Source: Agrostemma githago (Eukaryota > Streptophyta > Magnoliopsida > Caryophyllales > Caryophyllaceae). From it: 64,000 nt of DNA. The notes below the pieces were generated by a model. It did not search any database and was not told the DNA's origin. It was given only the letters and a program-made list of their open reading frames with translations. The stretch's first letter is position 1; every line of letters starts with the position of its first letter. The stretch spans positions 68,589,666 to 68,653,665 of the forward strand of contig OY288251.1 in NCBI GenBank assembly GCA_958450325.1, read 5' to 3'. The position numbers were made by a program, and so were the translations under genes. This document shows, piece by piece, positions 23,255 through 35,552 of the stretch.

Positions 23255-23810
23255 TGGGTGCTGTATAACGAACCATAGTACTAAAGCATGTTCTCTACAG
23301 CTAAGCTAGGTTCACTTCGACCGCAAAGAACAGAGCCTAAATCGATTTTGCAAATTCAGGAGCTCAAGATCGCTACACAGTTACATGGTCCCAATAAGGT
23401 CTTTCTAAATCTACTACGAGTACTAAAAAAACATCATTACTCAGCTGTTCTTTCAAGGAATATAGAAGGCAGTAATTGGATAATAATTAGATTATTTAGT
23501 ACTAGCACAAACCACATAACACCATAGGCTTGTAAACCTTACCATGATGATGTTCTATAGTTTAAACCGAATATTTAGAGATATATCTACCTTAATCTTC
23601 AGGAAATCTAGTTATAGTCTACCCATAGGCCATACCTGTCCTGAGGTACGCAAAACGGAACAATAGAAATCCCAGTACGACACCGGATACAGAGCTAAGA
23701 GTCACAATGAAGTTGTCTTTATTTGTATTCACAAACACGGCATCCCAACCCCGATTATGGATAATTAACAAAGGATAGATAGATAAAGCTGGCTGATATT
23801 GAATTCAGGT

Positions 23811-26415
23811 TCAACCCATGGCATACTTCTGAGTCCAGCTGCGAGCAGTCAGCTCATACTTGGACCTGTCAGTCTTGTACATATGGGCAGTTTCAGGTAC
23901 CAGGGGATCATCCGGATTTGGATCCGTCAAGAGTGAGCATATGGACAGAAGAACCTGTCACAGTTTTGGTGAATACTGTTAGAATTTAAAATAATATGGC
24001 CAGTAGACTGTAGACAAGTGGATTTATGACACCTACCAAAGAGGATGTATAAAAAAAGACATGACATTGAACCTGGCAGAAAACGCACGAGAACCATGGT
24101 GTGTAGGATTACAACCCATTACAATATTTTTTTATCACAATTCACAACCTATCCCAATCACAAATCATAAAGCAGTTGACAATGGACTGGTCTGGCAAAT
24201 AGTATTGGTCATATAAGCTCTATCGGTTAGAATTGGCACGAGTCCACCTTGGCTCGGTCCCAGTACCCGTTAGTTTGTTACCCATGATCTAACCAAAGCA
24301 ATAAAATGCAGTCAAATTGACTTTAAAACCTTCACAAAAGGATCATGCTTCAGTGTTTCAGCCTTCATTTAATTATCTATCTAAGATACAGCAATGCGCC
24401 CAGAACAAAAGTTCCAGACAGATCAGTTGAATGTCGATATTTCTGAAGGCCCTTTTACATATCAGAGTGAACTGGCACGTTCAGTTGAAAAACACTTGCA
24501 TTAGCATATCAGCCTAAATGCAATTTTCAATGCCATGGCAAAAATAGCAAAACAGTTAAAAGAGTCATTGTCAGTTACATGTGTATTTCTAGTGTATTAC
24601 ATATGGTCATTAAAGCTTACGTGAAGAGTGAAGACATTCTCTCTTGACACAACACAATACCCCTACTTTCTATTTATATATTTCTTACATGTGAATGGTA
24701 TTTCTATTTTGGAGCAAGCATAAGTCATGTCAGAAAACAACAAACCTTGGAAATTGTTAGAGCAGGGCTCCATTGATCTTTAAGAATATCAAGACATATG
24801 CTTCCATTGTTGTTGATATTAGGATGAAAAACCTTAGTCTTGAAGGATACCTGCATAATAAAACACAACAATTAAACACTTGAGGAACAAAAAAACATAA
24901 AAATACACTTCCAACACTTGTTTAGTCACTTCTAGAGACTCTTGGGTATAGTACATACGTTTAACATACAATCATACACGAGTGGTAGCCATAGCACAGT
25001 AGCATGTAGATATGCAGTGTCAGACACAGTTGCGGTAACAATCTTGGTGTGAGTTGTGGTGTACATAACAGAAGATTGAACCCATTTAATCACGATTTTA
25101 AAAAAAATTACATGAATCTTAGTTGTTTGTTTATTAATGTTAGTTTAAGGGTGATACAAATTTAAAATCGGGTAGAGTACTAAAACAAAATATCTTTGTT
25201 TTCTACGAATATGGTTTTTATTTAACAAAATAGATTATGATTGCAACATCCAATCTCATTATGTATGATAGATTGATAGCTATGTAATAAAACAGACACA
25301 TTTTTATACATGCATGAGCTCATTTAAAATCCAGAAACCATCAAAGTGGAAAACTACCATACCACCACTATAATAAAAATAATAAATTAGATAAAGTTGG
25401 GAACAACTAAAAACTCCTCTATATCACACAAGTAATTTTACCAAGCCCACATGTAACTCTATTTCCAAAACTAGTTCCAAGAATGCCATTACGAAAAAAA
25501 CCACCCAACAAAGTTAAAAAGTAATGGATAATTTAATCATCCACTGCAAAGTGCAAACTAGACAGTATACTGCGAGCAGTAACAAAACAAAAAGTAACTT
25601 GATCACCGGAAATATATTGGATTACAAGCTAAGAAAGAAAATACTTGCCTTGGGAGGCTTGAATGGATAATCAGGAGGAAAATGAATAGACACTAAAAAT
25701 ACACCTCCAGCGTAAGGGCTTTCAGCAGGCCCCATTATCGTTGCTTGCCAATGGAACATGTCTTCTCCAACCGGCCCTGTTGCCACGAAATTAACAAAAA
25801 TTACAGAACAAGACAAAGAAAGCCTGCAGATGAGCCTGAGTGTGAACGAGCAAAAGTACCGGCCAAAAAACAAGAAGGTGTGATACAGAAAATGATGAGC
25901 ATCACAACAGATAAATGCAAATGTTAGCCGTTAAGGCGCCACATAATTTGCTCCAGTGAATAGTAAAGTCATCATTCTTACACTAAAGAGCAAGTTCATC
26001 CCAAAAACGACCCACCAACAAGCTCGAAGTAAGAATAGGGTACTAAAAGTGGATATCAGAAAAATACAACCACACCGAACTTCAAATTATTCACGAAGTA
26101 AACTGCTGTCGTACACCAAATGCACAACAAGGAGACACTTTTTTACACTGAAAAGCGAGTTCATCCCAAAAACGACCCACCAAGAAACTCAAAGTAAAAA
26201 TAGAGTACTAAAAGACATGGAGGGCACAAAAATACGACCCGACACTGAACTTCTGCCATACACTAAATGCACAACAGGGAGAGACTTAGTATTTTTTTTC
26301 TGATAAACAAATCGGCATTACCGGTTTTTATGTTACTAACAATACCTGCACTGCATGAAGTAGGCGGGTCCTTCTGAAGATCCTTCAGCTCCTTCAAAAT
26401 TCTCTTGGACGCCAT
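23811..26415 (-). CDS. UBC: Ubiquitin-conjugating enzyme E2, UBC8/UBC28 (UBE2D-like) class
   Basis: Four coding exons (coding order): 26415-26346, 25776-25649, 24850-24746, 23954-23811. They total 447 nt, giving 148 residues, exactly the family length. It accepts ubiquitin from E1 as a thioester and passes it to RING or HECT E3 partners in cytosol and nucleus. The UBC fold fills the protein: the N-terminal helix begins MASKRILKELKDLQ, HPN is at 75-77, and the active cysteine is Cys85 in NGSICLDILK, with YAMG at the C-terminus. Intron 2 starts with GC rather than GT (AAG then GCAAGT), a GC-AG intron. A 5' UTR intron is supported: donor after 26938 and acceptor TTTGTAG four bases before the ATG. 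Intron 1 contains a 164-bp tandem duplication. The minus-strand TATTTATA near 27040-27047 is a plausible TATA box. Confidence 0.97.
25979..26292. repeat. 164-bp tandem duplication in UBC intron 1
   Basis: TTACACTAAAGAGCAAGTTC begins at 25979, and a close copy, TTACACTGAAAAGCGAGTTC, at 26143. Both continue with CATCCCAAAAACGACCCACC and later with ACACYAAATGCACAACARGG. The second copy is slightly shorter. Confidence 0.85.
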
Positions 26416-26419
26416 GAAA

Positions 26420-26937
26420 CTACAAATAAAATCACCAACGCATTTTCAAAAAGATTGATCAGTTCGCATTAATCCAACAACAAAACATCGTAAACAATCA
26501 ACTTGCAAAAAAATCAGTGTTATCAACGACAACAACATAACCCCAAAGCCTCAAACTCGGCGTAAAGACTGGTGAATTCAAAACTTAATAATCCTTGAAA
26601 AACTATGAAACTCCGTCTCATGATTTATTGTATGAGGTTACATCTTACATGCGAGAAACTCAATACCCAGATCACAAAATACAACTATAAAACCCTAGCA
26701 ATCAATTACTAGGCAAAGATCAGACGGTTCATCAAAACATTACAACAACAAAACCCTAAAAATGAAAGCGATCAGCAAATAGAAGGAAACATAAACAATG
26801 ACGATGACCTCAAAAGAGGGAAACAGAGAGTGAAATTACAGGAATAAAGATGAAGATGATGATGATGATTATAAGCTGTGGTTTAGGATTACATTAGATG
26901 AAGGAAGAATGGTTTTGATTGAGAATGTAGTGTGTAC
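26420..26937 (-). other. 5' UTR intron of the UBC gene
   Basis: On the minus strand CTCTCAG precedes a donor GTACACAC (after 26938), and the acceptor TTTGTAG lies just before TTTCATGG. 5' UTR introns are common in this E2 class. Confidence 0.6.
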
Positions 26938-27059
26938 CTGAGAGCAGAAATGGAATGATGGGTGAAGGAGATCGGGAGAAATCGGAGGAATTAGGGTTGT
27001 GGATTTATTAAGGGTTAGATAGATAATTGGGGCTGACTGCTGTATAAATACGGAGTAGT

Positions 27060-29365
27060 AATGTACTCTACTCGAATAATCAGTAATCGAGGAATTTGGA
27101 AATACGTGGGCGTGAAACAATTAGTCTTTGTTGCTGGGAATTAGTAATTCCTCAGTATCTATAGGCCTGGTTTAATATATCGGTGAATTATTATATTGAG
27201 AGTCGACAAATATATAAATGCGGAGTGAGTATTTCTTTCTTTTTTATTTTATCTTTTCATAGATATTTGGCACAATTTTTGAAATGTTGGAGTAGAATGG
27301 TAAGTATGTGTAAATAGTAAATAGTAAATACGTAAAGTGTTGTAAATAGTGAGGGTAGTATATGGTAAATATTATGACGAAAATGAAAATAAATAAAATG
27401 GGAAGATAAAAAAAATAAAAAGTTGACCCAAAAAAATGAGAAAACATTAAAAAAAAAAAAAAAAAAAAATGGAGGGACATCACTTGTATGTAAAGAATTT
27501 ACCTTATAATCGCTATTTACATAAAATATCACTATTTTTTTCTACTCTAAGTTTGGTGGACTCATAATGTCATTTGAATGGTATGTATAGAATTGAATTG
27601 AATGAATACGAGGATTATATACTTTTTGAACTTATAATCGTACAAGTTTCTAATTGGAGTTATAAATTTTTGAGCAAAACATTTACGTGATTTAATTCAA
27701 AAACTTTTTTCATAAAATTTACAACAAAATTCAAAATTTATGAATAAATACTTAAAATCACAAAAAACTGTTGTACATACTATAACTGATTGTATAATCC
27801 ACTAATTGTTGTTTGTTGCGTCAATCAACTCAGGTGTTTCATTAAGGTATAAATTAGATTATTTGATCACATTTTAGCTTAGCTTATTGTATAATTGAAA
27901 ATAAAACATCGCTTAGTAGTATGTGAAAATAAGTTTATCCTGTGCCCATTTTTGGTAAGCTTTCTGATTTGTTTTTACGTCAATTTTCATAGGACATGTC
28001 TACTAAGAGACGGTTTCTTATTAAATGGGTATTACTTTTTTCACAAACTTTTGGAAGAGACCGTCTCTCCCTAAGTTATTGAGAGATGACTTGTGAGTAC
28101 CACTTTATGTATTATTCGTACCTATTTTATTATTATATGTACCTTTATGTATCAATTTTGTTAGTAATGGTTTCTCAATAAATTTAAGAAGGATCGTCTC
28201 TCAATAGACTTATTTTATATTTCAACATTACTCAATCACATGCAAAAGAAAACTCTCCCTCAAAAAAAATTGTAAAAGAAAACCTCAATTATGAAAAAAA
28301 TATATTAAAAAAAAATACTCCGTATAACAATTACTCTATGATAGAGATTATCAAATTATAATATATGATGAAATCACATATTCACATGTATGAATGTATG
28401 ACTGATCTTCAAACGAGATAAATACACGAAACCAAGTTTACATGATCCTAACGCTCACAAATAACTAATGAGTAATTAGCTTTTCTACTTACAAGGTTAC
28501 AAACAAGTTCAAACAAGTTTTTGATTCGAGTCTTGCAAAGCTCGGAGTAACTTGAGATTTACCCCGAGATCGAAATAAGTCTGGACTCTAAAGTGATAAC
28601 TGTATTGTTCATTTGTTCCACAAAAAAAAAAATTAGGCATATCAAAACTGACTCGATCTGAATGACTCTACCCAAAAGTCTGACCGAACATCCGAATTGA
28701 AGACCCGAGTTTGACCTAATAACTCAAGCATTACCTTTAAGTTTTGTTTGAGATGGTTCATCGCTTCATTTACATGGTAATGGTAATCTTCGACCCTAGC
28801 TAGTCCCTACAACTCTAGTCAGGAAGCGGCACCACATTTCAATATTAATGTTTAACCCAGAGATCGATATAAGTCTAGAGCGGTAACTATATTGTTCATT
28901 TGTTCCACACAAAAAAAACTCAACTTGACATCCGAATCGAAGATCCAAGTTTTGACCCATATCTAGAATTGATCGCCCTAACACAAACTAACCAAGATGT
29001 TTATCGTAGCAAACACGTTTTGATATCTTTACAAAATTGAAAATAACAAACCCGATACCGATCCGAAACTAAAAATGACCTATCCCGACATAAAGGTAAC
29101 CCGATTTTTAAAACCTGACGTGCCAAAACTAACCCGACTCGAAAAACTCGACCCAACATCCGAATTGAAGATCCAAATGTTGACCCATATCCCAAATTGA
29201 CCCGCCTAACCCAAACTGACCAAGATATTTATGGTAGCAAACAAGCTGATATCGTTTCAAAAATCGCAAATAGCAAACCCAAAACCGATCCGAACTCAAT
29301 TGATAAGACCCGACCCGGTTGAGCGTACAGAGGATAAAACTGTAAATTGTCAAGTGTCAAGCACC
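27060..29365. other. Spacer with MITE-like and locally duplicated sequence
   Basis: AT-rich. Holds a repeat related to the 17028-17235 MITE at about 28005-28205. Between 28500 and 29300 there are repeated modules: TTCATTTGTTCCACA occurs near 28610 and 28895, CATCCGAATYGAAGAYCCRA near 28690, 28930 and 29158, and ACCAAGATRTTTATSGTAGC near 28990 and 29217. No gene recognised. Confidence 0.55.
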
Positions 29366-29367
29366 CA

Positions 29368-29374
29368 TATAAAA
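29368..29374 (+). promoter_or_regulatory. Likely TATA box of the downstream membrane-protein gene
   Basis: TATAAAA lies 109 bp before the ATG at 29477, in ACCCATATAAAATCCCGCC. Confidence 0.55.
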
Positions 29375-29476
29375 TCCCGCCCTTTTAACAGAAAACAGAA
29401 AATTTCCATGTCAAATAGAGTCATAACTAACTAACTAACCACCTTGAAAATCCAAGAAACCTTCAAATTCTCTTCC

Positions 29477-30602
29477 ATGGCTTCCACCCTCTTCTCCTTC
29501 TTCTTCTTCCTCCTCCTCCTCCACCTCACCGCCACCATTGCCACTCCTTCCATCACCGCCAATAACACCACCGATAATAAACCGATCGTCCCTCTAGCTG
29601 CAGCCATCTTACTCCCTACCGTCTTGTTGGTATTGATCTGCGTAGCGACGACATGCTGGTGTTGTCAAGTGGATGTGAACAGCTTACAGAGTACTCTCCT
29701 CCAACGCATTTTCGGCATTTTTGTATGTCGTCTTTGATACTTTCCGACTTTAATTATTCCTGTTTTGCTAATTCAATCCGTCTGTGTCGGTAATGGCAGG
29801 ATATCGATTCATTGTTTCTGATAGATTTTGGTATGAAATCAGTTTATGAATTCTTGTTTCTCAATTTCTTTCACTCACAGTTTGAGTCTCATATGAATCA
29901 TCTGCTGATTTTTTGAGGTTGCTGATCTTATCGTAAAAACTGCTGTAGGATGAATGTGTATTACTGATTACGTGAATCACTTAAACCCGATTACAATTAT
30001 AAGTATCGACAAACACAGATTCACGAAAAGATAGATAAAATCTCCGATTACTCATAGCAGCAGTACAGTAGACATTGCTGTCTAACCCAACCCTGTCAAA
30101 CGGGTCGTGTGGGTCCGGGTGAATACGAGTCGAGTTATATGGGTCAGGTTTCGCCATTAAAATAATGTGTCAAAAGTGGGTCGGGTCGAGTTTTGATGGG
30201 TGGGGTTTCGGCCCTAGATTTAACGGGTCATTTTGGAATTTGCAGCGAGAAGTTTCAGAGGATGCAAGGGTGGAAATCAGGAAATACAGGAACATAGCAG
30301 CAGAGGAGTCGAGAAGTGAGCTAATGGGGGAGGTGTCTGTACAAGATTGCCCCTCATGGAACAATCTGGGAGGCCGGATTTATGAGGTGTGGCAGTCGGT
30401 AAACTGGAACGAGGGGGACGATGTCCCTGAAGACGTGAACCCGAGTAGTTGTTGGCCTGGGTACGAAGTCTCATACTGGACTGCTGCTGACCCGGTGAGA
30501 GAGCGGGTGTGTTGGACTCAGGCCGATTGGGATCAAGCCAAGCACACATTGTCACTCGTCAGGCTCGTACCTGCCGCCCTCATTCCGTATAATCTTGTCT
30601 GA
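29477..30602 (+). CDS. Unrecognised small secretory/membrane protein
   Basis: Two exons, 29477-29722 and 30246-30602, joined in phase 0 (donor TTTTTGTATGT, acceptor TTTGCAG), give 200 residues. The ATG is in a strong context (TTCCATGGC) 109 bp after a TATA box. Residues 1-23 look like a signal peptide (Ser, then a run of Phe/Leu, ending near TATIA). There follows a short Asn/Thr-rich part with two N-glycosylation sequons (NNTT, and NKP is not one), then a transmembrane helix, IVPLAAAILLPTVLLVLICV, followed by TTCWCC. Exon 2 encodes a soluble domain rich in Trp and acid residues, for example CPSWNNLGGRIYEVWQSV and CWTQADWDQAKHTLSLVRLV, ending PYNLV. I do not recognise the family. The splice is inferred from signals and frame only, so exon 1 might join elsewhere. 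Confidence 0.6.
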
Positions 30603-31423
30603 TTCTTCCAAGTTTCACAACAAATGTTAGGCGTTTCCGATTGAATGATCGATCAGGCATGTATCTGATCAAGTACAGTAGTAGACAGTACACAGTAGTA
30701 CAGTACAGATGAATGCATCATTCTGTGATACTCTTACTAGGAAAAATGTTGCATTCTTTCATTCACTTTCAGTAAAATGTTACTGTAGATACGATCATGG
30801 AAACAAGGAAAAATATTGCAACCATTTCAATTTCTGAAGAGTTTGTGTCTTCTAAGAAAAATTCCCACAAAAAATCGGTTAATTAATGCAGATTGGCGCC
30901 AAAATTATCCCATAAATTATCTGGTTCTTGGACTATCCAGCTTATACATTATCCTCATCAATGGCATTTTCGGCGTTCAAGTACGTCGTCTTCGTGAAAT
31001 AAGTTTCATAACTATTTACGTTGGAATCAAATTTTGTTGCGAACTAACGATGTTTAAATGTCGAGTTTAGCTGTCATGAATAAAGGCAACGGCTACTCCG
31101 TATCATATATAGGCCACACTACTCAAGTAGGGAGTATCACACACTAGATCGATAAGGAGCACTGATGCAATAAGTTTCACCCATTTTTATTAGCACAAAA
31201 CCAGTTACACGTCTCATGACTCATGACTCGAGAGTTGAAAGTTGAGACCGATGCCCAAAAGGAGGACGGGTATTCAGGCCGGCGTACAACATTAGGAAAA
31301 ACAGCACTTCATATTCACAAGCACGGTTGCACCAAATCTCGACTTCAAAGGTGCTCCATCGGGAATAATCAACAAACTGACACGTACACAACACTTGCTT
31401 CTTTTTGTCGTCATCATCATCAT

Positions 31424-32741
31424 CTAGTAACCTCCTTGGATGTAAGCGTTTAAGCGGTCCAGCTCATCTCGGTGCTCGCTCACTACTGCACGCACTACAT
31501 CTCCAATCGACACCATTCCCATCATTCCTTTCTCATCAATCACCGGGATGTGTCTGATACGGTTATCTACAGTCAATTTCACCCAACTTTAGATATAAAA
31601 GCGTCAAATAACTAAATGAGTTCACATGTGAAAACGTCTCAAATCTCATGCAAGACTCAGCTGTCATTAAATAGAAGAGAGTATGTAGTCGGAAACTACA
31701 AGCGACAAACCTGTCATGAGCTGCATTGCCTTCAGAGCCTTGGTCTCTGAGGTAACTGTAATAAGCTTGTTCTGCAAAAAAGAGGAGTTGGTATTAAACC
31801 AGCTACCATGTAAACACAAAGTTACAACGAGATACCGATAATCAGTTGACTCATACCTCTTCAGTCATGATGTCACCGACCTTTGTGGACTTGGATGATC
31901 TGCCCTGGACTATAATCTTCCTGAGATAATCTGAGACGGGGAAAATATATGTCAGTGAGCATTCTATCCAGTTTTGCTGCTAGCTAAATACCTATATTGA
32001 CAACTGGTATCATTGTATTAAATCTAGGCCATGACAGCCTGCCAAAGTACTGAAGGTTACTAAGATGGCAATGCAATAGCCATTCGATATTATACAAGTG
32101 CTGACAGGACTCGCAGGAGTACGCGCTCATCTTAAAATCCAATCCGGCTAGCAGGAACAATCTGACTGAATGTACATAAAATCTGCCAAAATTCTTCCAT
32201 CGAAGTAATCTAATTTAAAACAGTGCATGTATAATACCAAAGGCACTTGATTGCTGAAGTTATGTTTAATGAACTCTAAAACACGATTGATGTGCGTGCG
32301 TACCTCTCTCAGTGATAATGCCAGCAATCGATTTTTCCTGTCCGGGCTTCACAACAACCAAGGCCCCGACATTGTGTTGAGTCATCTACAAGGTTAACAA
32401 CACAGCCATTAAACTTTCTGTTCGAATACTCGATACTGAATGATAAAATAAATAGACCGTCCAAGAGAAGAACTCAAAATGCACACCGATTTGACAGCAT
32501 CATAAACGGAGTCATCAGTTGTGCACCAAAGCCAAGAGCCATCTGCACTTTTACCCTTGCCTTTCAAGATATCCGAGATTGTTGTTTTCTCAAAACCATG
32601 TTCATCTATGCGAGCAGGAGCAGCCACAGTTGTCTCAAGACGTGCAAATGCGACAGGTCTCATCCACTGATTACCTAAGCGGCATTGTTGCAACACTGCG
32701 TTTTTTCCATTTAGTAGAAGTCCTCTTACAACCCCTTGCAT
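31424..32741 (-). CDS. CBSX3: CBS domain-containing protein CBSX3, mitochondrial
   Basis: Five coding exons (coding order): 32741-32487, 32385-32304, 31930-31857, 31771-31711, 31566-31424, totalling 615 nt, 204 residues. The N-terminus MQGVVRGLLLNGKNAV is basic and hydrophobic, as for a mitochondrial presequence. Two CBS modules follow: one containing KGKSADGSWLWCTTDDSVYD and MTQHNVGALVVVKPGQ, the other KVGDIMTEENKLITVT and NRIRHIPVIDEKGMMGMVSI. The C-terminus ends RLNAYIQGGY. CBSX3 binds o-type thioredoxin in plant mitochondria and tunes redox state and reactive oxygen (family knowledge). All introns are GT-AG. The ATG lies 4 nt after an acceptor (ATGCAGAAAATG), so a 5' UTR intron of about 1.1 kb (32745-33839) separates it from an untranslated first exon ending at 33840. 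Confidence 0.96.
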
Positions 32742-32744
32742 TTT

Positions 32745-33839
32745 CTGCATTCGAAAAGTCAGGTCATCACAATTAATTAACATGAAACCTTATCCAAATC
32801 TAATTACTGGAGGGATCGGTCTCAAAGAACTTTAACTAGGCAACGCAACTTTGTACGCACACACTAGAATGAAAATAGAGCTCTAGTGTTAACAGTTCAT
32901 CCTAGGAGAAAAAAACAGGAACTATGGTTCAATTAATGAACCCGAGAGCAGGGGTTAGCTCAGTGGTAAAAGCTCCACTACTCCAACCATGAGGTCTCAT
33001 TAAGTGTGCGCTTCTTCACACCCAAAAAAAAAAACCAAGGTCGGACTCAAACCTTGAACATATCATATCCCATACAAAATCTATATTGAACCGACACAAG
33101 GTCAAGCACGAGATAGCTCTTGAACAAAATGAAGGTTTCATAGTAAACCAATCGGCAATAGGTAGATCAGTGCAAGAGCCTTATATCTTTATCCCCCTTT
33201 CCTACACTTCCACTGTGATGTAATAGAAGAAAGAAAAATGAAAAACAAAATTTTGTATGCTTGTCATATCATGATTTGTGAAGTAGCAACATGTTGATAC
33301 AATATATGGAGGTTAGATAAAGTCGTGATTCTACGATAGCCCTTAACCCGTCTCAGGAAGGAATGAGTAAGGTCTAGGATGATGTTGTTCTATTCCTTCA
33401 AATCTTCATTGTCAGCACATGAATCAGAATGCCTAGATCCACCAGTTTGTGATTCTCACCTCACAAAATCCAAAACCCTTGACTTCCAATACCAATTCCT
33501 GCTACTCAAAGCTTTAAATCAGCTATTCTTTCAGCATCTACCATTCTAAACCCCTTTTTACTCCAAAATACAGTTTCTCAACCAAAAAAAAGATCCCAGT
33601 AATGCATTCATATCACAGGTGAAACAAACCAAACCAACCATCTAGGATATGTGGGTAGCAGCTATTATTCATATAATGGATGATTTGGAACTAAATCAAG
33701 CAAAACTAAAACCAAATAAAAACAACCCTATTGAAAATATAGCAGCAAAATAAGTCAACTAATTATCAATAGTCTTACTCTTACATATCACAGCACAAAA
33801 TACATAAGAAGATGGTTGATTGATTGATTGATTGATTAC
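32745..33839 (-). other. 5' UTR intron of CBSX3
   Basis: Donor CTCTAAGGTAATC at 33840/33839 and acceptor AATGCAG before AAAATG (minus strand). Within it, at about 32948-33030, a tRNA-like stretch TTAGCTCAGTGGTAAAAGC (A box) without a clear B box suggests a damaged SINE head. Confidence 0.6.
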
Positions 33840-34033
33840 CTTAGAGGGGAAAGATGTAGAAACTGGGATGATAGGTGGGTTATGAACAAGAGAAGAAGAA
33901 GAAACAGATGAAAAGGGAAAGTGAGTAGTCACTTTTGATAGCTAGTGAGTGAATGAATGAGTAATATAATACACAGATTCTCGTACAGGTTTATCCGTCT
34001 TAAATTTATATTGAATCAAATATTTTTTTCTAT

Positions 34034-34140
34034 TACAACAACGTCAGAGACTTAGTCCCAAAAAATTTGGGATCGCCTAATATGAATCAGACTCGTCGTT
34101 ACGTCATCCAAAAACAAATAAAATAAAAGCGAACAAAGAA
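34034..34140 (+). repeat. Dispersed ~115-bp repeat, diverged copy 2
   Basis: CAACAACGTC, then CTTAGTCCCAAAAAATTTGG and GATCGCCTAATATGAATCAG parallel the first half of the copy at 12300; the second half is poorly preserved. Confidence 0.55.
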
Positions 34141-34354
34141 AAGAAATAATAATAATAAAATATCGTTTCAGAATCAATTTGAAAACACTAATAATAAAAG
34201 AATATATTTTTTATTCCGATATGTAATTTGATCCGTCTAAATGAATATGTCCGTCACAAAAAAATGCATTAAATATACGGAGTAATGGGGTTGATATTGA
34301 GGGGACTAACAAGCAATTCTTTATAAGGAAAAAAGTAAAGGGATTGTTATAGTA

Positions 34355-34614
34355 CTCCCTCCATTCAACTCCACTCTTCACATTTTTTTTTTTTGACACT
34401 ATTCACACTTGAGAGGAATCTTCGATATTCTCGACAATCTATAAGTGAGAATATAGTCATGTGAGATTTTGTTTGATTCGTCTTTATGACTACATTATGA
34501 ATATCAAATTTTTATAATTTTTGCTAATGTAAAATGAAAGATATCGCTAATGTAAAACGCGCCTCGACAAATGTACCAAAATGAATAGTGACAAGTGGAG
34601 TTGAATGGAGGGAG
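34355..34614. mobile_element. Stowaway MITE (260 bp)
   Basis: Left end CTCCCTCCATTCAACTCCAC; right end GTGGAGTTGAATGGAGGGAG, an exact inverse. TA on both sides. Confidence 0.9.
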
Positions 34615-34877
34615 TATTATGTTGTCTGACAGGGACTAAAATGAAAGTAATTTGAAACTATTAAAGGACAGTAAGTCGGTATACATTAGCATTACTCCTC
34701 AGAGTATTACTTCTCAATTGTTTTTGGGAAGAGATTAAAAAATGGGTAAAAAGTGAAGTATAAAGTGTAAAAAAGAGGAGTATAAAGTGAAAAGGTGTTG
34801 CGTTTATGTGCGGAGAAGAAGAATAAAGAATTGAAGGAAAAATAAAGAATGATTAAAAATATATCTATAAAAAAAAC

Positions 34878-35552
34878 GGATATTTCCCACGGTACCCTCA
34901 AACTTTGACACATTACACATGGTACCCCTCATTTTAAGTTTGTTCATATGGTAACCTTGTGTTTTGTGTTTAGTGCCCATGGTACCCCTGACCAATTTTC
35001 TGTCATAACGGCGTTAAAGTTAGTTTAGTTAAAGTGATTAATTTGTTTAAGAGGAAAAATTAGGTAGGACAATTAATGAACTTCTAATTAAAATAATTGA
35101 AACTTAAGGGAATGTCCATGGTACCCCTGTGTTTTCAATGTTTTAGCCATGGTACCCTTATATTTTAAATTCTTTGTCCATGATACCCTTGTGGTTACAA
35201 ATCATTCAAGGGTACCATGCACAAATAATTGAAACCACAAGGGTACCATGGACAAAAGATTGAAAATACAATGGTACCATGGTTAAAATATTGAAAACAC
35301 AGGGGTACCAAGAACATTTCCTCAATTTTCAACTATTTTAATTTGAATTTCATTAATTTTCTAACTAATTTCACTAAAAAAAATTAAAATTAATTACTTT
35401 AACTAAACTAACTTTTAACACCGTTATGACGGAAAATTGATCAGGGTACCATGGACACTAAACGCAAAATACAAGGTTACCATAGGAACAAACTTAAAAT
35501 GAGGGTACCATGTGTAATGTGTCAAAGTTCGAGGGTACCGTGGGAAATATCC
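34878..35552. mobile_element. 675-bp foldback (long-hairpin) element
   Basis: The left arm GGATATTTCCCACGGTACCC pairs with the right-end inverse GGGTACCGTGGGAAATATCC, and pairing continues inward for roughly 180-200 bp (ACATTACACATGGTACCC, CATTTTAAGTTTGTTC, GTTAAAGTTAGTTTAG and their inverses). The centre has more GGTACC-bearing inverted units. Flanks TAAAAAAAA (left) and TAAAAAAAT (right) could be a 9-bp target duplication. No coding capacity. Confidence 0.85.

Noticed and set aside
32948..33030. tRNA gene in the CBSX3 leader intron
   Set aside because: Only an A-box-like stretch is present; the B box and cloverleaf are absent.
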